64,000 bases of DNA from Numida meleagris (lineage: Eukaryota; Chordata; Aves; Galliformes; Numididae): the NCBI RefSeq assembly GCF_002078875.1, contig NC_034412.1:9370605-9434604 (forward strand), given 5' to 3'. This document shows, piece after piece, positions 1-11,283 of the stretch. The first letter of the stretch is position 1. Every line of letters starts with the position of its first letter. Position numbers and translations under genes: made by a program. Under the pieces are notes generated by a model that was not told the origin of the DNA, made no database searches, and saw only the letters and a program-made list of their open reading frames with translations.

Positions 1-98
1 GGCCAGAAAAGAGAGAGACTTTCCGATGATAAATTTTGAGAATTTGGAGAAAAAGCATGTGTCCCGCGTTGGGACAAAAACCCAATTGAATTTTTTTT

Positions 99-148
99 TG
101 TGTGTGTGTGTGTGTGTGTGAAATAGTTTAAAAAAAAAAAAAAAAAAA
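99..148. repeat. TG dinucleotide repeat followed by poly-A
   Basis: A (TG)n run of about 10 units at 100-120 is followed within ten bases by about 19 A residues at 130-148. It is an ordinary microsatellite inside the MASP1 intron. Confidence 0.9.
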
Positions 149-1936
149 GGAAAACAAGTAATTTGGGGTCCATCTGGTTTCAATCGCTTTGAAATATACT
201 GTGGTGCTTCAGAATCCCAAATAAAGGGTGTTTTGAAACGAAACATCACCGTGGACTGAAGAATGGGAGTGCTGTCTCCAATAGCAAGCAAACTCTGCTC
301 TGTGGATGCTGCGAGAAGTGGTCTTGTCCCCAAAGCCTATTGCAATGTTGTATTGCAGAGCTGCTTTTCCTGGAGGAGAGCTGCCAGGGGTGGCTGCTTC
401 CAGCCAGCTCCTCCTCACCTCTGCGGGGACATGCAGGGAAACGTCCCCTGTGTCCATGTCCCCACCCGTGGACTCTCCCAGTGCGGGGCCTCGCTGGAGG
501 TATCCGCATCCCCTTATCAGTGACGGGTCCCATGCCCCGGGACACAGCGAGCAGGGGCGGCCCTCCGGCGGTAAACTAAACAGAGGGGTCATCCCCCCTG
601 GTTAATAGTTGCTGCTTCTGCTGAGGACTGTATACTTTTTCGTAGATCATTTACATCCCGCGAGCAGCCTGGTAATTAAATCCCGGTTGTTTGTTTGGAG
701 TTTCTCCCTCTCGGGTCACGATGTCGACGTTTTCACTAGAGAAGATGTGTCCCCGAGGGAAATATCAATTGCCGAGGAGAAATTCCCTATAAAAATATGC
801 TGAAAGAAGCCTACTTTGAAAAATAAAATACGGTGACACTTAAATTTCCCCGCGGCACTGCCTCCCGCCAGCTTTGCTGTCTCTGCTCCCCTTGATATGG
901 TGCCTGTCCCCATGAATGGAGGAGTCCCCTCCCCGTCTGTGGCTCTGTCCGTATGGGTTCTGGATGGAGCTGGCACTGGGACACTGACCCAACACATGCA
1001 GTAATCCTGGCTGTGTCCCATGCAGTATGGACTGGGGCACCAGGCGTTGGCCAATGAAGAGTAACGATGGCCCAGAGCTGCCTCCTGCAGTGGTTGGGTG
1101 AACAAAGCGTTCCCGGCACTGCGGGGAATGTGGTTCAGTGTCTGCCACTGGAAAAGAGCACAGAGCCGGCAATACGGAAACACGGCCGCCAGCCCCCGGC
1201 CCTCCAGGAATGTGCTAATTGGAGCAATGAGGGCAAAGCGTTCTGCTGGTAATATATAGCCGTGGCTCATTAGGGCGAGGAATTGCAGTGCTGGGCTGAA
1301 GACACTGGGAACATGGCACAGGGAGGAGGTGCTCGGAGGCAGGGAAGGGCATGGAAGGGTCCCTGCAGAGCCGCCTTGCAGCTGGAGCCCATGAAAGGAG
1401 GCAACACCCAGGTTTTATGCAGAACGACCGATGCTGCGCTGCGGTGCCCGTGATGGGGCATGCAGAAATGCTCAGGTGCACTCAGGAGCAGCGTGCAGGG
1501 AGCAGGGTGACTGCTGCTACTCGCTCTTCTCCTTATGGATGTGCCACCCTTTGCCATCCCTGCTTGCACCAACAAGCCCCCTCCCCTGCGAGCATTTCTC
1601 TAGGAGCCACGTTCTTTTTATATATATACACATACCCACACGCACATGTATGTGTGTATGTATATAAATCAACAGCTATTGTTTTAATTAGCCATTGTTT
1701 CGGGGCTCTGGAAACTGTTCCCTTCTGAAGACCACCCTGGAGGCAGGGAGCTGTGCACGCCTGCAGCTTGGCGCACCCTGGGATGACTTTCTGCACCGCC
1801 GAGAGCTGGGGCATTTGGGAGCTGAGGAGCTGATGGGGACAAAGACCAGTGCATGGCACCTGGACTGGGTCCCTGCCTTGTGCTGGGGCAGTTCAGCCCC
1901 TGTGTTTGATGGTGGAGATCCCGATGTACAGCCCAT

Positions 1937-2117
1937 TAAAGTCATCTACTGGCACAGGCTGCCCAGGGAGGTGGCGGGGTCACTGTCCCCGGAGGTGTTC
2001 AGGAACCGTGGAGATGTGGGACTGAGGGACGTGGTTATGGGTGTGGTGGGATGGGTTGGGGCTGGACTAGATGATCTTAGAGATCTTTCACAACCTTAAC
2101 GATTCTGTGGTTCTATG
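1937..2117 (+). mobile_element. CR1 LINE 3' end
   Basis: The sequence carries the typical CR1 tail: a 'cacaggctgcccagg' block, then 'ggactagatgatcttaga', then a degenerate 3' terminal repeat of the ATTCTATG type. CR1 copies in birds are usually 5'-truncated, as here. The element runs along the plus strand, antisense to MASP1. Confidence 0.85.
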
Positions 2118-3632
2118 AGCCTCTCTGCTGGGGCTGGCGGAGTATTTCAGAGACGCATCTATTTGTGTTGGGTCTGTAATTGTATTCAATAGGCACACAA
2201 TGCTGGCCTCTGACAAAGGGAAGGCTGCTGCTGTTTTTGCATCTCGCACTGATGCAGGGATGGGACGTGCAGCCCCAAGGACGAAAAGGGCCTTGGAGTC
2301 GTTTGCTGCTCTCCTTTTGTTTTCTACGCTGATACTTTAGCAGCATAAAAATTGCACCTCTATGCACTGGAGCAGCTCACCTGTAATCCATCCAGACGGA
2401 CGTTTCTGAGTGCTTTCTGCACTTTTCATCTGTAATTCTCCGTGAGCTGAGCTACAGCCCAGAGCAAATTTATACAGCTGAGATCTAAATCCCCGTGAAA
2501 AACACCGCCTTCTTATGGAAATCCAGCGGCAGGGAAAGCTGTGATGCCAAGTTGGCACCACGGCCAAATAACAGGGAGCCTTTTGAAAAAGGAAAAATGA
2601 GGAGGGGGTGAAAGGTGGGAGGAGGAGTAAAGCTTAGAATGGGGAAAGTTTCCAAGAAATCCGCTCCTTGAGCTTATTGGGTTTTTAGAGCAATATATCT
2701 CTATATATGTCCCTAGCCCTTGTGCTTGGAGAAGATCCAAGAGAAGCAGAAAGAACTAATCAAACCTCAATGAGAGCTGTTAGTAGCAGAATGAGTGCCA
2801 GCACAAAGGGGAAATTAAAGCAGCAAACACATCTAAGAGGAAAAAAAATGCAAATGTTTGCTTTGTCTTAAGGCAAGAATAAAATAATAATTTCAAGTAG
2901 CTGGCACCTAGCACTGAGTGCTTCCAGACCTGGGTGCAAACTCCACCTGCCTCTGTGCAGAGGGGCAGGGTGAGGCGTGTGCTGGGCAACCAGTAAGGCA
3001 TGATCAGCCCTCAAATGCAGCAAGCACCTGCTTGCTACAGCTGGCCTGCCAGAAAGCACCACACCTGGCCAAACTCAAAGGCAACAAGAACCCACCTTTG
3101 TCTTGGATGTGCAGAGCCCACTTAGGAGAGGTACCCACTTCTTGTAGCAGGGATGCTCTACAGACCCTCGCTTGCAGCCCTATGTTCAGATCTAATCTTT
3201 ATTTTTTATTCCCTTGGGTGTTCGAAGAGCCTGCAAGCTGTGACTGAGGTCCAGGTTGGCTGCAAGAAGCATCTGCAGCCATGGCATGGTCAAGGGTGCC
3301 CAATGTGGGCACGTGCCCGACATGAGAGGAGCACAGGCTGGGGGTTTTGCCATTCCATCAGCACATCATAGGTGTGAGAATCCCACCAGGTTCAATGAGA
3401 ATTGAGTCCCTGAATACTTTTAGAAATCTGGTACTTTGTGGCTGAGCTCTGACTCTGGTGTCCCACCCACTGGTTAGCCCAATGGATGTTGTCAGCTTAT
3501 CCTGCTCAATTCCTCTGCCTAATATATGGAGAAAAATACCTTGTTCCCACCTTTCCAAGAACTACCCAGTCCCAGTTGGCCACAAACATCTCCCATCTGC
3601 TCCTCCATGAGTCCACTGATACCACAGCTCAC

Positions 3633-3858
3633 CTTCACGTAATCATATTCACAGAGGTAGGATGACTCCAAGTCAAAATGCATGAAGTAGAGCTTGATTT
3701 TAAATCCCTCAGGCACGGAGATGTTCCACGTCACTTCTGAGTCACTGGGATAGGAATCGGGGAAGTTTGGAGAGCGGATCTCCCCAAACATGTCAGTCAG
3801 CTCAACGGCATCCACCACTCCGAGCAGCCAGACACACAAGGACCAGGCCAGGGGGTAC
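3633..3858 (-). CDS. MASP1: MASP1 exon 2: signal peptide and first half of CUB1
   Basis: MASP1 encodes the mannan-binding-lectin-associated serine proteases (MASP-1, MASP-3 and a non-catalytic splice form), secreted partners of collectins and ficolins in the complement lectin pathway. The exon is 226 bases: one base completes codon 2 and 75 full codons follow. It begins after a 'tttcag' acceptor and ends at an AAG|GTGAGC donor, phase 0. The translation gives a hydrophobic leader (residues 3-19, ending VVDA) and then the start of CUB1, with segments VELTDMFGEIRSPNFPDSYP, EVTWNIS (a possible N-glycosylation site), IKLYFMHFDLESSYLCEYDY. This matches vertebrate MASP1 closely, including the SYLCEYDYVK exon end. 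The expected next codon (V) would come from exon 3. Chicken is reported to lack MASP-1-specific protease exons and to express the MASP-3 form, but those exons are outside this window. An upstream in-frame ATG at 3867-3869 is intronic and not the start. Confidence 0.95.
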
Positions 3859-5702
3859 CTGAAAACCACATGAAAAAACCCAGTGAAACCTTGGCCATGC
3901 CAGAACTCACCAGGGGCTCAGTCTGGTCTTCCACATGGGCTGTGTAAGGCTCCACAGGAAGGGAGCAGGAAAGTCCCTTTGCAAAGTGGGTGATGGAGGT
4001 GCTGCATGAGATCCCAAGGCACCACCGCAGCTGTAGGTATTACCAGGAGCTCCATGCTTTTCCCTCTGGCAGCTGCAGCCACCAGCTCCACATCTCCGAA
4101 CTAACAGCGTGCCAATGGGGAAATCCTCATTTAGTAGAAGAACAAACATTAGGGTCCTTAATAAAATAATGATGCTTTTTGAATCAGTTTAATGAAAGCA
4201 TCATGGCAATAACTACTAAGTACTGTTATTACCGCTTAGCCTCACCCTGCCAAATTGGGATCATTGACTCTCAACAAACAACACACTTATTTGCAGCTGA
4301 GCAAGTATGGACCACAGCCCCAGCAGCGTAACACAGTATGCTGTTCCTCAATATTTTCTCCTTCTCTTCTCTTCTCTTCTCTTCTCTTCNNNNNNNNNNN
4401 NNNNNNNNNNNNNNNNNNNNNNNNNNNNNNNNNNNNNNNNNNNNNNNNNNNNNNNNNNNNNNNNNNNNNNNNNNNNNNNNNNNNNNNNNNNNNNNNNNNN
4501 NNNNNNNNNNNNNNNNNNNNNNNNNNNNNNNNNNNNNNNNNNNNNNNNNNNNNNNNNNNNNNNNNNNNNNNNNNNNNNNNNNNNNNNNNNNNNNCTTCCC
4601 TTCCCTTCCCTTCCCTTCCCTTCCCTTCCCTTCCCTTCCCCTCTCAGAGTACCACTCATCCTAAATTAAGAAGGCCACAGTGATTAAGATCCACAGAGAT
4701 CTTTTGTTATCAAGCCCAGATTTTAAAAAAGTCTGATCCAAAAGAATTTGTCCCAGTTACCAACATCGCCTGTGCCCCAGGAGGGCACAAAGAATGCAGA
4801 GAACAGGTCAACCCGCTGCAGTCCAGCTGACTACACAGGCCTCGAGATTCAAGCAGGAACATGAATATATGCAGAGCAGTTCTTAGTGCAAAGAGTCAGC
4901 AAATGCCTTCCCGTGCTGGGTGCGCAAACTCCAAAGCCCATGCCTTTGCATGGGACCGAGACGGAAGAGAGACCTTCATTGCTTTACATCCAGTGGAACA
5001 CGCAGAGGAAAAGTGCAGGAAATAAGAGCCCTTTGAGAAAATTTCTGCTGTCTAAAATAGGTACTAAGGCCTGGCAAAGGCTTGTAGGTGTATACTACAT
5101 TTTCTGGAACTACCCACACGTGCACGCACGCACGGTTTCAAAATCAGGGCTTGGTTTAGGTATGTTGATGAGGAACTTGAAGCTCTGTAAGTGGATTATT
5201 TTTAACCTATGTTCTTTCAAAACCAGGACACTGGTTTTCTGGGACTCATGTGCATAGTGCCATCACTTTCCTGGGCTCCTGGGTACAAAGCAAAGTCAGT
5301 GGGCTCTGAGAAATCCGCTTTGATTTTTCTCTCGAGCAGAGTGAGGTTGAACATGCCTTTTTTCTGACAGCTCGTCCGAAACCACAAAAATGCGCGAAGG
5401 GAAAATCTGTTTCTCTCCTGCTCGGAGTGCGTGACGGGGGCTGGATGCTCGGCGGGCGCAAACGGGCATCGCCCCCGCGACTTGAACGCGAGCTTCCCTA
5501 CAGCGGGGCAGCTCAGCCGAGCCCAGGCTCCCTCCCCGTGCCAGCAGAAGCCGTGCCCCGCGCGGTGTGATTCCCCGCGCCGCAGGGAGCCCCGCGCCCC
5601 GCAGCCCCCGCCCGGCCGCGGCGGTGCGGCCCCGCGTCCCGTCCGCCCGGGGAAGCCGTTCCGCGCTCCGCGGAGGGCAGCGCTGCTCCCGGCGGCACTC
5701 AC
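3859..5702 (-). other. MASP1: MASP1 intron 1
   Basis: This intron of about 1.84 kb separates the start codon from the rest of the signal peptide. It is bounded by a GTGAGT donor (5702 leftward) and a TTTTCAG acceptor (at 3859). It contains a pentanucleotide array with an N gap (4361-4640) and, at its right end, GC-rich DNA of the CpG island. No other gene is seen in it. Confidence 0.88.
4361..4640. repeat. Compound pentanucleotide repeat with assembly gap
   Basis: The left flank is (CTTCT)n at 4361-4389 and the right flank is (CTTCC)n at 4595-4640, with 205 N between them (4390-4594). The two sides have different units, so the unresolved middle must contain at least one unit switch. The transcribed sense of MASP1 is the purine strand (GAAGA/GGAAG). 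Open frames spanning the gap are artefacts. Confidence 0.95.
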
Positions 5703-5830
5703 CTCATCCTGCCGCTGGGAGAGCCCTCGCTGCGGGCTGGGCGGCGGGGACGGCTCCTTCCCCGCGCTCCGCTGTCCGCCTTATCGCTGTCCGGAGGTCT
5801 GTGAGCGTGTGTGCGCCTATGTGTGTGTGT
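5420..5830 (-). promoter_or_regulatory. MASP1: CpG island and presumed MASP1 promoter / 5' UTR
   Basis: This is the most GC- and CpG-rich part of the window and it surrounds MASP1 exon 1. No TATA box is evident upstream of the start codon on the minus strand, which fits a CpG-type promoter with dispersed initiation. A GATAAGG sequence occurs on the minus strand near 5780. The exact transcription start cannot be seen. A TG-rich stretch follows at 5806-5832. Confidence 0.65.
5703..5707 (-). CDS. MASP1: MASP1 exon 1 coding tip (start codon plus AG)
   Basis: On the minus strand the sequence reads ggATGAG|GTGAGT: a start codon, two bases of codon 2, and a near-perfect splice donor at 5701-5702. 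Joined to exon 2 (3858 leftward) it gives Met-Arg-Tyr-Pro-Leu-Ala-Trp, which completes the secretory signal peptide. Mammalian MASP1 likewise begins Met-Arg and, as I recall, has a mostly untranslated first exon. The phase fits exactly: exon 1 contributes two bases of codon 2 and exon 2 one. The coding portion is far too short to be found by an open-frame search. The 5' UTR continues rightward through the CpG island; its start cannot be fixed from sequence. Confidence 0.88.
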
Positions 5831-5929
5831 CTGGGGTTGTCTGGCATTTTCCATGCAGGTCACGCCTTCCCCTGCCTGCAACCGTTCCCTACATCCCTGC
5901 ACGCACACACGGACCTGTGTGCATTGAAG

Positions 5930-6495
5930 CCCTCTCCTCTCCTCTCNNNNNNNNNNNNNNNNNNNNNNNNNNNNNNNNNNNNNNNNNNNNNNNNNNNNNN
6001 NNNNNNNNNNNNNNNNNNNNNNNNNNNNNNNNNNNNNNNNNNNNNNNNNNNNNNNNNNNNNNNNNNNNNNNNNNNNNNNNNNNNNNNNNNNNNNNNNNNN
6101 NNNNNNNNNNNNNNNNNNNNNNNNNNNNNNNNNNNNNNNNNNNNNNNNNNNNNNNNNNNNNNNNNNNNNNNNNNNNNNNNNNNNNNNNNNNNNNNNNNNN
6201 NNNNNNNNNNNNNNNNNNNNNNNNNNNNNNNNNNNNNNNNNNNNNNNNNNNNNNNNNNNNNNNNNNNNNNNNNNNNNNNNNNNNNNNNNNNNNNNNNNNN
6301 NNNNNNNNNNNNNNNNNNNNNNNNNNNNNNNNNNNNNNNNNNNNNNNNNNNNNNNNNNNNNNNNNNNNNNNNNNNNNNNNNNNNNNNNNNNNNNNNNNNN
6401 NNNNNNNNNNNNNNNNNNNNNNNNNNNNNNNNNNNNNNNNNNNNNNNNNNNNNNNNNNNNNNNNNNNNNNNNNNNNNNNNNNNNNNNNNNNNNNN
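5930..6495. repeat. CTCTC microsatellite and 549-base assembly gap
   Basis: A (CTCTC)n pyrimidine repeat begins near 5930 and runs into N at 5947-6495. Sequence resumes in unique DNA. The gap lies just upstream of the MASP1 CpG island, so distal promoter sequence may be missing. Long frames crossing it are not genes. Confidence 0.9.
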
Positions 6496-9254
6496 CTCGA
6501 GAAGTTTTTGTCTTCCCCCCACTCTCCAGAGTTTTGTGTGTGTGTGTGCTCATGCACATTGTGTGTTGTTTTTTACTCTCTCTCTTGTTCCTCTCCAGGC
6601 TGCCTTGCCAGATGGCAAAAATTTGCCTCTCAATAGCGACGGAGCCTCCAGCAAAAACAGAAGGCAAGAACGTGTGAAAAATAAAAAAAAACTGTGCAGA
6701 GCTGAATGGCTGTGGAGATGGAGCTGCAGCCGGGATCCGATCAGGACCCGATTTCAGCTTCTCTGCTTGGGACTGCAGTCCGGCTTCCAGGAAACTTTCT
6801 GGTTGCAGCAGTCGGAGTCAAAGCTGGGAGCTTGGAGCTCGGATTTGCAGTTCCCGCAAAGCTCGGGAATTGCTGGGGTCAGCACTTTGTCCCCGGGCAA
6901 AAGAGCAGCGTCGGACGCGGACTCTGCTCGGAGCAATAACTTTGCACTCTGGAGCTGCAGGCTTGGAGCCGGGCTCTGCGCTGCAAGGCAAAGACCTGCA
7001 CACTCCCACCAAGGAACAGGAGTTTCTCTTCCATTCTCTGCACCAAGAGCCCCAACCCTTTGTCCAGGAATAATACGCTTCAGGGCATAAAGAGCCAAAC
7101 TTGAAGAGGGGTTGAAGCTGTTGATCAACCTCAGCTTGAGCTGGTTAACGTAAACCCCACAGACATCCCCTGGCAGGCACGGGTACATACGCAGCACGTT
7201 AACACACACATGCAAACAAGAGGCTGAAGAACTGGGGGCATCACTCTGCCAGCTCCCAGCCCTCCCAGTCTCCGCCATTACAAACGCAATGGAAATTCCA
7301 GTCCCCCAGCCCCACAGCCCCTCCAGTAATGGCAAGCTGGGAGGAAGAAGTCCAGGGGGGAAACAGAGAGATTTTCCATTTCTTGCCTTCGTGGTCTTGG
7401 GGCTGACAGTTCCTTGGCTTTTGGCACAGCAAACACTTCTCTTGCTCCCGTGGGTCACTGCTTCTGCACTGGGGAAGAAATGGTGCTTAGGAGGTTCAGT
7501 CGAGTAAAATAGAAAGCTATGAATGGAAAAGCACCAGAAAAATAGCAGAGAGCTCCGGGCAAAGCAGAGAGCTCAGCCTGCCATTATTTGTATCTCTATT
7601 TGGGAAGTTCTAACAGCTCATCGCTGTACAAACACCAGCTCTCACTCAAGCTAACACACCCAGGCAAGCTGATCAAACTAATTAATAGCTCCGCAACGTG
7701 TCAAGTGCAGGGCTTTATTTTTGCAGGGAAGCGTGCTCTTGTCTGAACACATTGTGATCTATTTTTTCCCTGCCTGTTCTGCAGGGTGGGTCCTCTGTGC
7801 ACTCATTTTTCCACCGTGACAGCTTCTATAGCTTTTTGGAACAGCTCTTGTAACTCGGAAGCAGCTTTAAGCTTACAGTGACCCCACGAGCAGCCCTCCC
7901 AGCCGATGGCCCGGGTGCTGCGAACATCCCTCCTAGGAGAACTGCCCATTCTACTCGCAGCATCTATCCTCCATCCTGCAGGAGCTTTGCTCCCTGCATC
8001 TCTCCGCCGGCTTAGACGGGCTCCTGGAGCCCCCTCGTGGCTCTCCCCGCTGATGGGATCCCACCAAAAGCATCCTTGTGGGCCCACATCCCCCTGCTGC
8101 GGGGGTCTCTCTGCAGCCCCAGCACTGTGAAGGCAGCGAGACCCGTCCCTCGGGGCACCTCTGGGGCGGGCAAAGCAAGAAGGTGACAATGGGGACCCAC
8201 GGGTGCCCTGCAAAGCCATCTCCCTGCTTCGTGAGCCTGGGATGAAGCAGGTCCTTGGGGTCTTTGCTGTCCCCCGTCCTTATGTCCCGCTCCACGCTAT
8301 GCTGTGACAGTCCCAGGTGGAGGTGTCCCCAGCCCAGAACTTAGGCGAGGGGGAGGAAGGATGTGAAGACACCGGAAAAAATATGTGACAACGGGAAAAA
8401 AGGAAGGCCAGCGAGGTGGGGACAGGAGGAGGATGCACGGGAATGGGGAAAGGAGCTGGGAACACGCAGGGAAGGGGCGAGCGGAGGCAGCTCGTCGTGC
8501 GTCCCCGCAGCTCACCGTGTGTCCCCACAGTCCGCGTGCCGCTAGGTGGCATCGGGACAGCTGCTGGGGACAGAGCTCTGCGCGACACCGGAGTCCCGGG
8601 GGCTCTTGGGGACGGGTGAGCTGCAGCCCTCCTGCTGCCACGTCCTGCGGGAGGGTCGAGCCCCGGCCCCTTGCAGGTTGCTGCATCCATGCAGCATCTA
8701 TACGGGGGACCTAAAATATCTTCTGTGCTACCAGCACAGCCCAGTGGCTGCTCGCTGTAAATCAGTGCTTCGCTTGGCTGCGAGAGAAAATCAGATCCAT
8801 GATGCTGTGGATGGAAATATTGAGCTTCCTTCCCTTTTCCTCAGCAGCTCCCGACAGCTCCCAGAGCTGTGCCTGTGCTGGTGTTTAACCTGACTCTGAT
8901 GGGTACTTTGGCTCTTTGCATTTTGCTGGAAGGGAAGCCCCTAAATGCTTTGGAGAGTGTGAGGTATGAGGTGCTGGAGAGTCACCTGGCATGATGGGTC
9001 GTGAGCTTGGCTGTGCCTGTACCACTGCTGAAGGACAGGCAGGAGAACAGGGCATCCCTAGCACACTTTTGAGAGAAAAAGTCAGAGAGACTTCTTTTTC
9101 TGGAGGGAAAGGAAAGCTGGGGCTGGGGCAGGCTTGAAGCCCACAGTCCTGCCTCACACTCACAGCCTGATGTCCTCAGCATTCCTCAGTCCTAGGCTGC
9201 TTGTGGCAAGGACGTTTGCTATCCCCACATGCCCAGGTCCAGCACCCCTTCCTT

Positions 9255-9370
9255 GTCGGAGCTCACCCACGAGCTCCAACCCTGGGGAGCTCCAATCCTG
9301 GGATCACTGAACCCTATGAGGATCCACCAAGAGCTCCAACCCTAGGGGAGCCCTATGAGCGTCCACCATG
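9255..9370. repeat. Short imperfect direct repeat
   Basis: The block 'gagctccaaccct' recurs together with 'ccctatgag.atccacc'-type segments, so two imperfect units lie in tandem. It is a local duplication with no sign of coding use. Confidence 0.6.
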
Positions 9371-9654
9371 CCCACCCCTCTCCACATACACCGGTGTCCC
9401 TTTAAACATCGGCATGCCATTGTATTGCTCTCAGACAAGACAAATCGCCCAGATTTCCCCCTGACCGAGCGGCTGTGAAATTGCAGCGGGGGCAGAGCGT
9501 GGTGTGACTGAAGTGATTACACAGGTGGCAGGGCTTGATAGCAAACCTGCGGCGGCGGAGGGGACTGCACGCTGTGCCGCGCTCCTGAGCACAGATAATG
9601 TGAGCCGGCTGAGCTCTATCGACAGTTTGTCTGCAGGACCCTGCTTTCCCAGGG

Positions 9655-9727
9655 AAAAAAAGAAAAAAAAAAAATGATGGGGAAAAACTCAAAGCATTAT
9701 TTTCCTCTTTTTTTTTTTTTTTTTTTT
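9655..9727. repeat. Facing poly-A and poly-T tracts
   Basis: An A-rich tract at 9655-9674 (one G interruption) is followed 33 bases later by a run of 20 T at 9708-9727. Single-stranded forms could pair into a hairpin with an A-T stem. Confidence 0.85.
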
Positions 9728-9990
9728 GGTTTCCAAATGCTTGATTTGCCTGAAGCTGGTTGTTGTCAAAGCATGGCATGAGTCATTGCTAGGGATGGTT
9801 CTGACAGCACCAGCCCCTGCCCACCTACCCAGTGCTCACAGCACTTGGGGATGCAGGCCCTGTTTTGGGCACAGAACTCCCTACCCTAAATGCAGCCTCT
9901 TTCTCCCTTCAGGCTTCTGCTACTGGAGAAGACGGTTGTCCACTTTCTCATGGAGCCAGCAGACCCTTCCAAGTCCCCTCAGGGGAAGCT

Positions 9991-10110
9991 CATAAAATCA
10001 TTAAAGTTGGAAAAGACCTCAAAGATCATCAAGTCCAACCAATAACCCATCACCACCGTGCCCACTGACCCATGTTCCTCAGCGCCACATCTCTGTGTTT
10101 CTTTTCATGC
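9991..10110 (-). mobile_element. CR1 LINE 3' end
   Basis: The reverse-complement CR1 tail begins 'ataaaatcattaaagttgg' and continues through 'gatcatcaagtccaacc' and 'ccatcaccaccgtgccc'. It is 5'-truncated and shows ordinary divergence. Confidence 0.85.
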
Positions 10111-10130
10111 ATTTAATCCACACACCAAGA

Positions 10131-11067
10131 GAAGACTAGAAAATGCCATGCTGGCCACAGGCATGTGAAAATCGTATTTAATTCAAGACATGGGGAGTCT
10201 GCAAGAAGAAGGTATCTCAAACAAGTCCTTTGGCCACAGAAGTCGTGTCCCCAAACTGATTGGCCAAGGAGGGCAAGCTATTTGCCTGCATTGCAACAGA
10301 GCAGCCCAGGGCACTCATTCTTCATAAGGGCTGCGTGGGTCTCGTGATGGAGTGTTATCAAGAAACACCAGCTCCATTCTCATTAACAACCTGTTAATCA
10401 CCAGCTGCCTGCTGTTGAAGGTGTGTGGAGAGCCTGTGTGCGGCAGGCAGTGCACAACATGTGCTGTAGGCTGGAGGGGAGCGCAGCTGATGGATCACAT
10501 GGCTGGAGACAGGATTTTAACAACCTGCCTGCATTTATGAGACCCAGTCATGGGCCATTCGTTATCTTCAGAGCCTATTGTGGTTTGTGCTTTTACGCAC
10601 AGCCGTGTATGCAATGCCATTCAAGTCACGTTTCAGTTCTCTCACGCCCCAACCAACCCCTCATGGACTCAGGCGCAGCTGAGTATAAGCCATGCTTTTG
10701 GGAATGGGAAGATTGTCAGTTGTGAGGGGAGCAGTGGGCAGAGAGAAACAGTGCCCTGAGCTGTATTTGTTGAGAGCAACATCTGCATTATCCTTTCCAG
10801 AGGCAGCTCTTGGAGGGGTATTTGAGCACAGGAGTTGGTACTGAAGCTTTCTTCATTCCTGGTCTGTCTGCTCTCTTTTCCCCTCCTCCGCAGTTTCCAT
10901 CAGGACAGCTGCTTGGAAAGCCAAGGGATGCAGGCTGGGTGAAGCGTGGTCCTTAGCAGAGCCCACAGCTGTGACGTGGGTGGGGACAGCTGGCTCCTCC
11001 AGCAGGAGGATGGAGGTTGGTCTGGGCAAATGGGGTTCTCTTGCAAGGCAATGATGTCCATTATATC
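10131..11067. other. Intergenic DNA, no gene seen
   Basis: This is unique sequence without recognisable elements, lying just beyond the presumed 3' end of the candidate gene at 11.07-12.50 kb. The 3' UTR of that candidate would end near its right edge. Confidence 0.45.
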
Positions 11068-11073
11068 TTTAAT
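11068..11073 (-). terminator. Possible ATTAAA poly(A) signal of candidate gene
   Basis: The minus strand reads ATTAAA here, about 210 bases beyond the stop codon of the candidate last exon (11284-11364). The variant ATTAAA is the second most used vertebrate poly(A) hexamer. The sequence alone cannot show that it is used. Confidence 0.3.
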
Positions 11074-11283
11074 GGTATCTGCATAATGCTTGTGGGGGCT
11101 GAGCCTTTGCTCAGCTCCCAGCCTGGGCTCCCTGGGGCAAAGCTAGTTGGTGCCACGTGCTGGGGATGAGCTGTTATCTATAGGCAGTGTAGGTGGGTGA
11201 AAATGCTGTGTGCTACTCTGCTATAAACAGTGATAAAGATGCCAAACCCACACAAACAAGGCTCTGGTGAGACTCCAGCAGCC

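Larger units (their letters stand above)
1..3632 (-). other. MASP1: MASP1 intron 2, 5' part (runs off left edge)
   Basis: This stretch follows the donor site of MASP1 exon 2 in transcript direction. The next exon should complete the first CUB domain, but no open segment with CUB-like residues is visible on the minus strand here, so exon 3 probably lies left of the window. The stretch contains a TG dinucleotide and poly-A run near 100-148 and one CR1 3' end at 1937-2117. The rest is unique non-coding sequence. Several open frames of 100-184 codons occur here, but none has recognisable domains or convincing splice context. Confidence 0.7.
6496..9990. other. Intergenic DNA upstream of MASP1, no gene seen
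   Basis: The stretch is moderately GC-rich unique DNA, with many overlapping short open frames on both strands but no recognisable domain or consistent splice structure. It includes a small direct repeat (about 9255-9370) and a facing A-tract/T-tract pair (9655-9727). It could hold distal MASP1 regulatory DNA. Confidence 0.5.

Noticed and set aside
716..1270. 184-codon minus-strand frame inside MASP1 intron 2
   Set aside because: No recognisable domain and no splice consensus at sensible positions; consistent with chance in moderately GC-rich DNA.
3859..3869. ATG at 3867-3869 as MASP1 start (leader beginning MVFRYP)
   Set aside because: It lies upstream of the acceptor at 3859-3860, in intron 1. 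The exon 1 start codon at 5705-5707 fits phase, donor consensus and the family's Met-Arg start.
5431..7090. Open frames of 320-507 codons across 5.4-7.1 kb
   Set aside because: Most of their length is N from the assembly gap. The ends are CpG-island and low-complexity translation.
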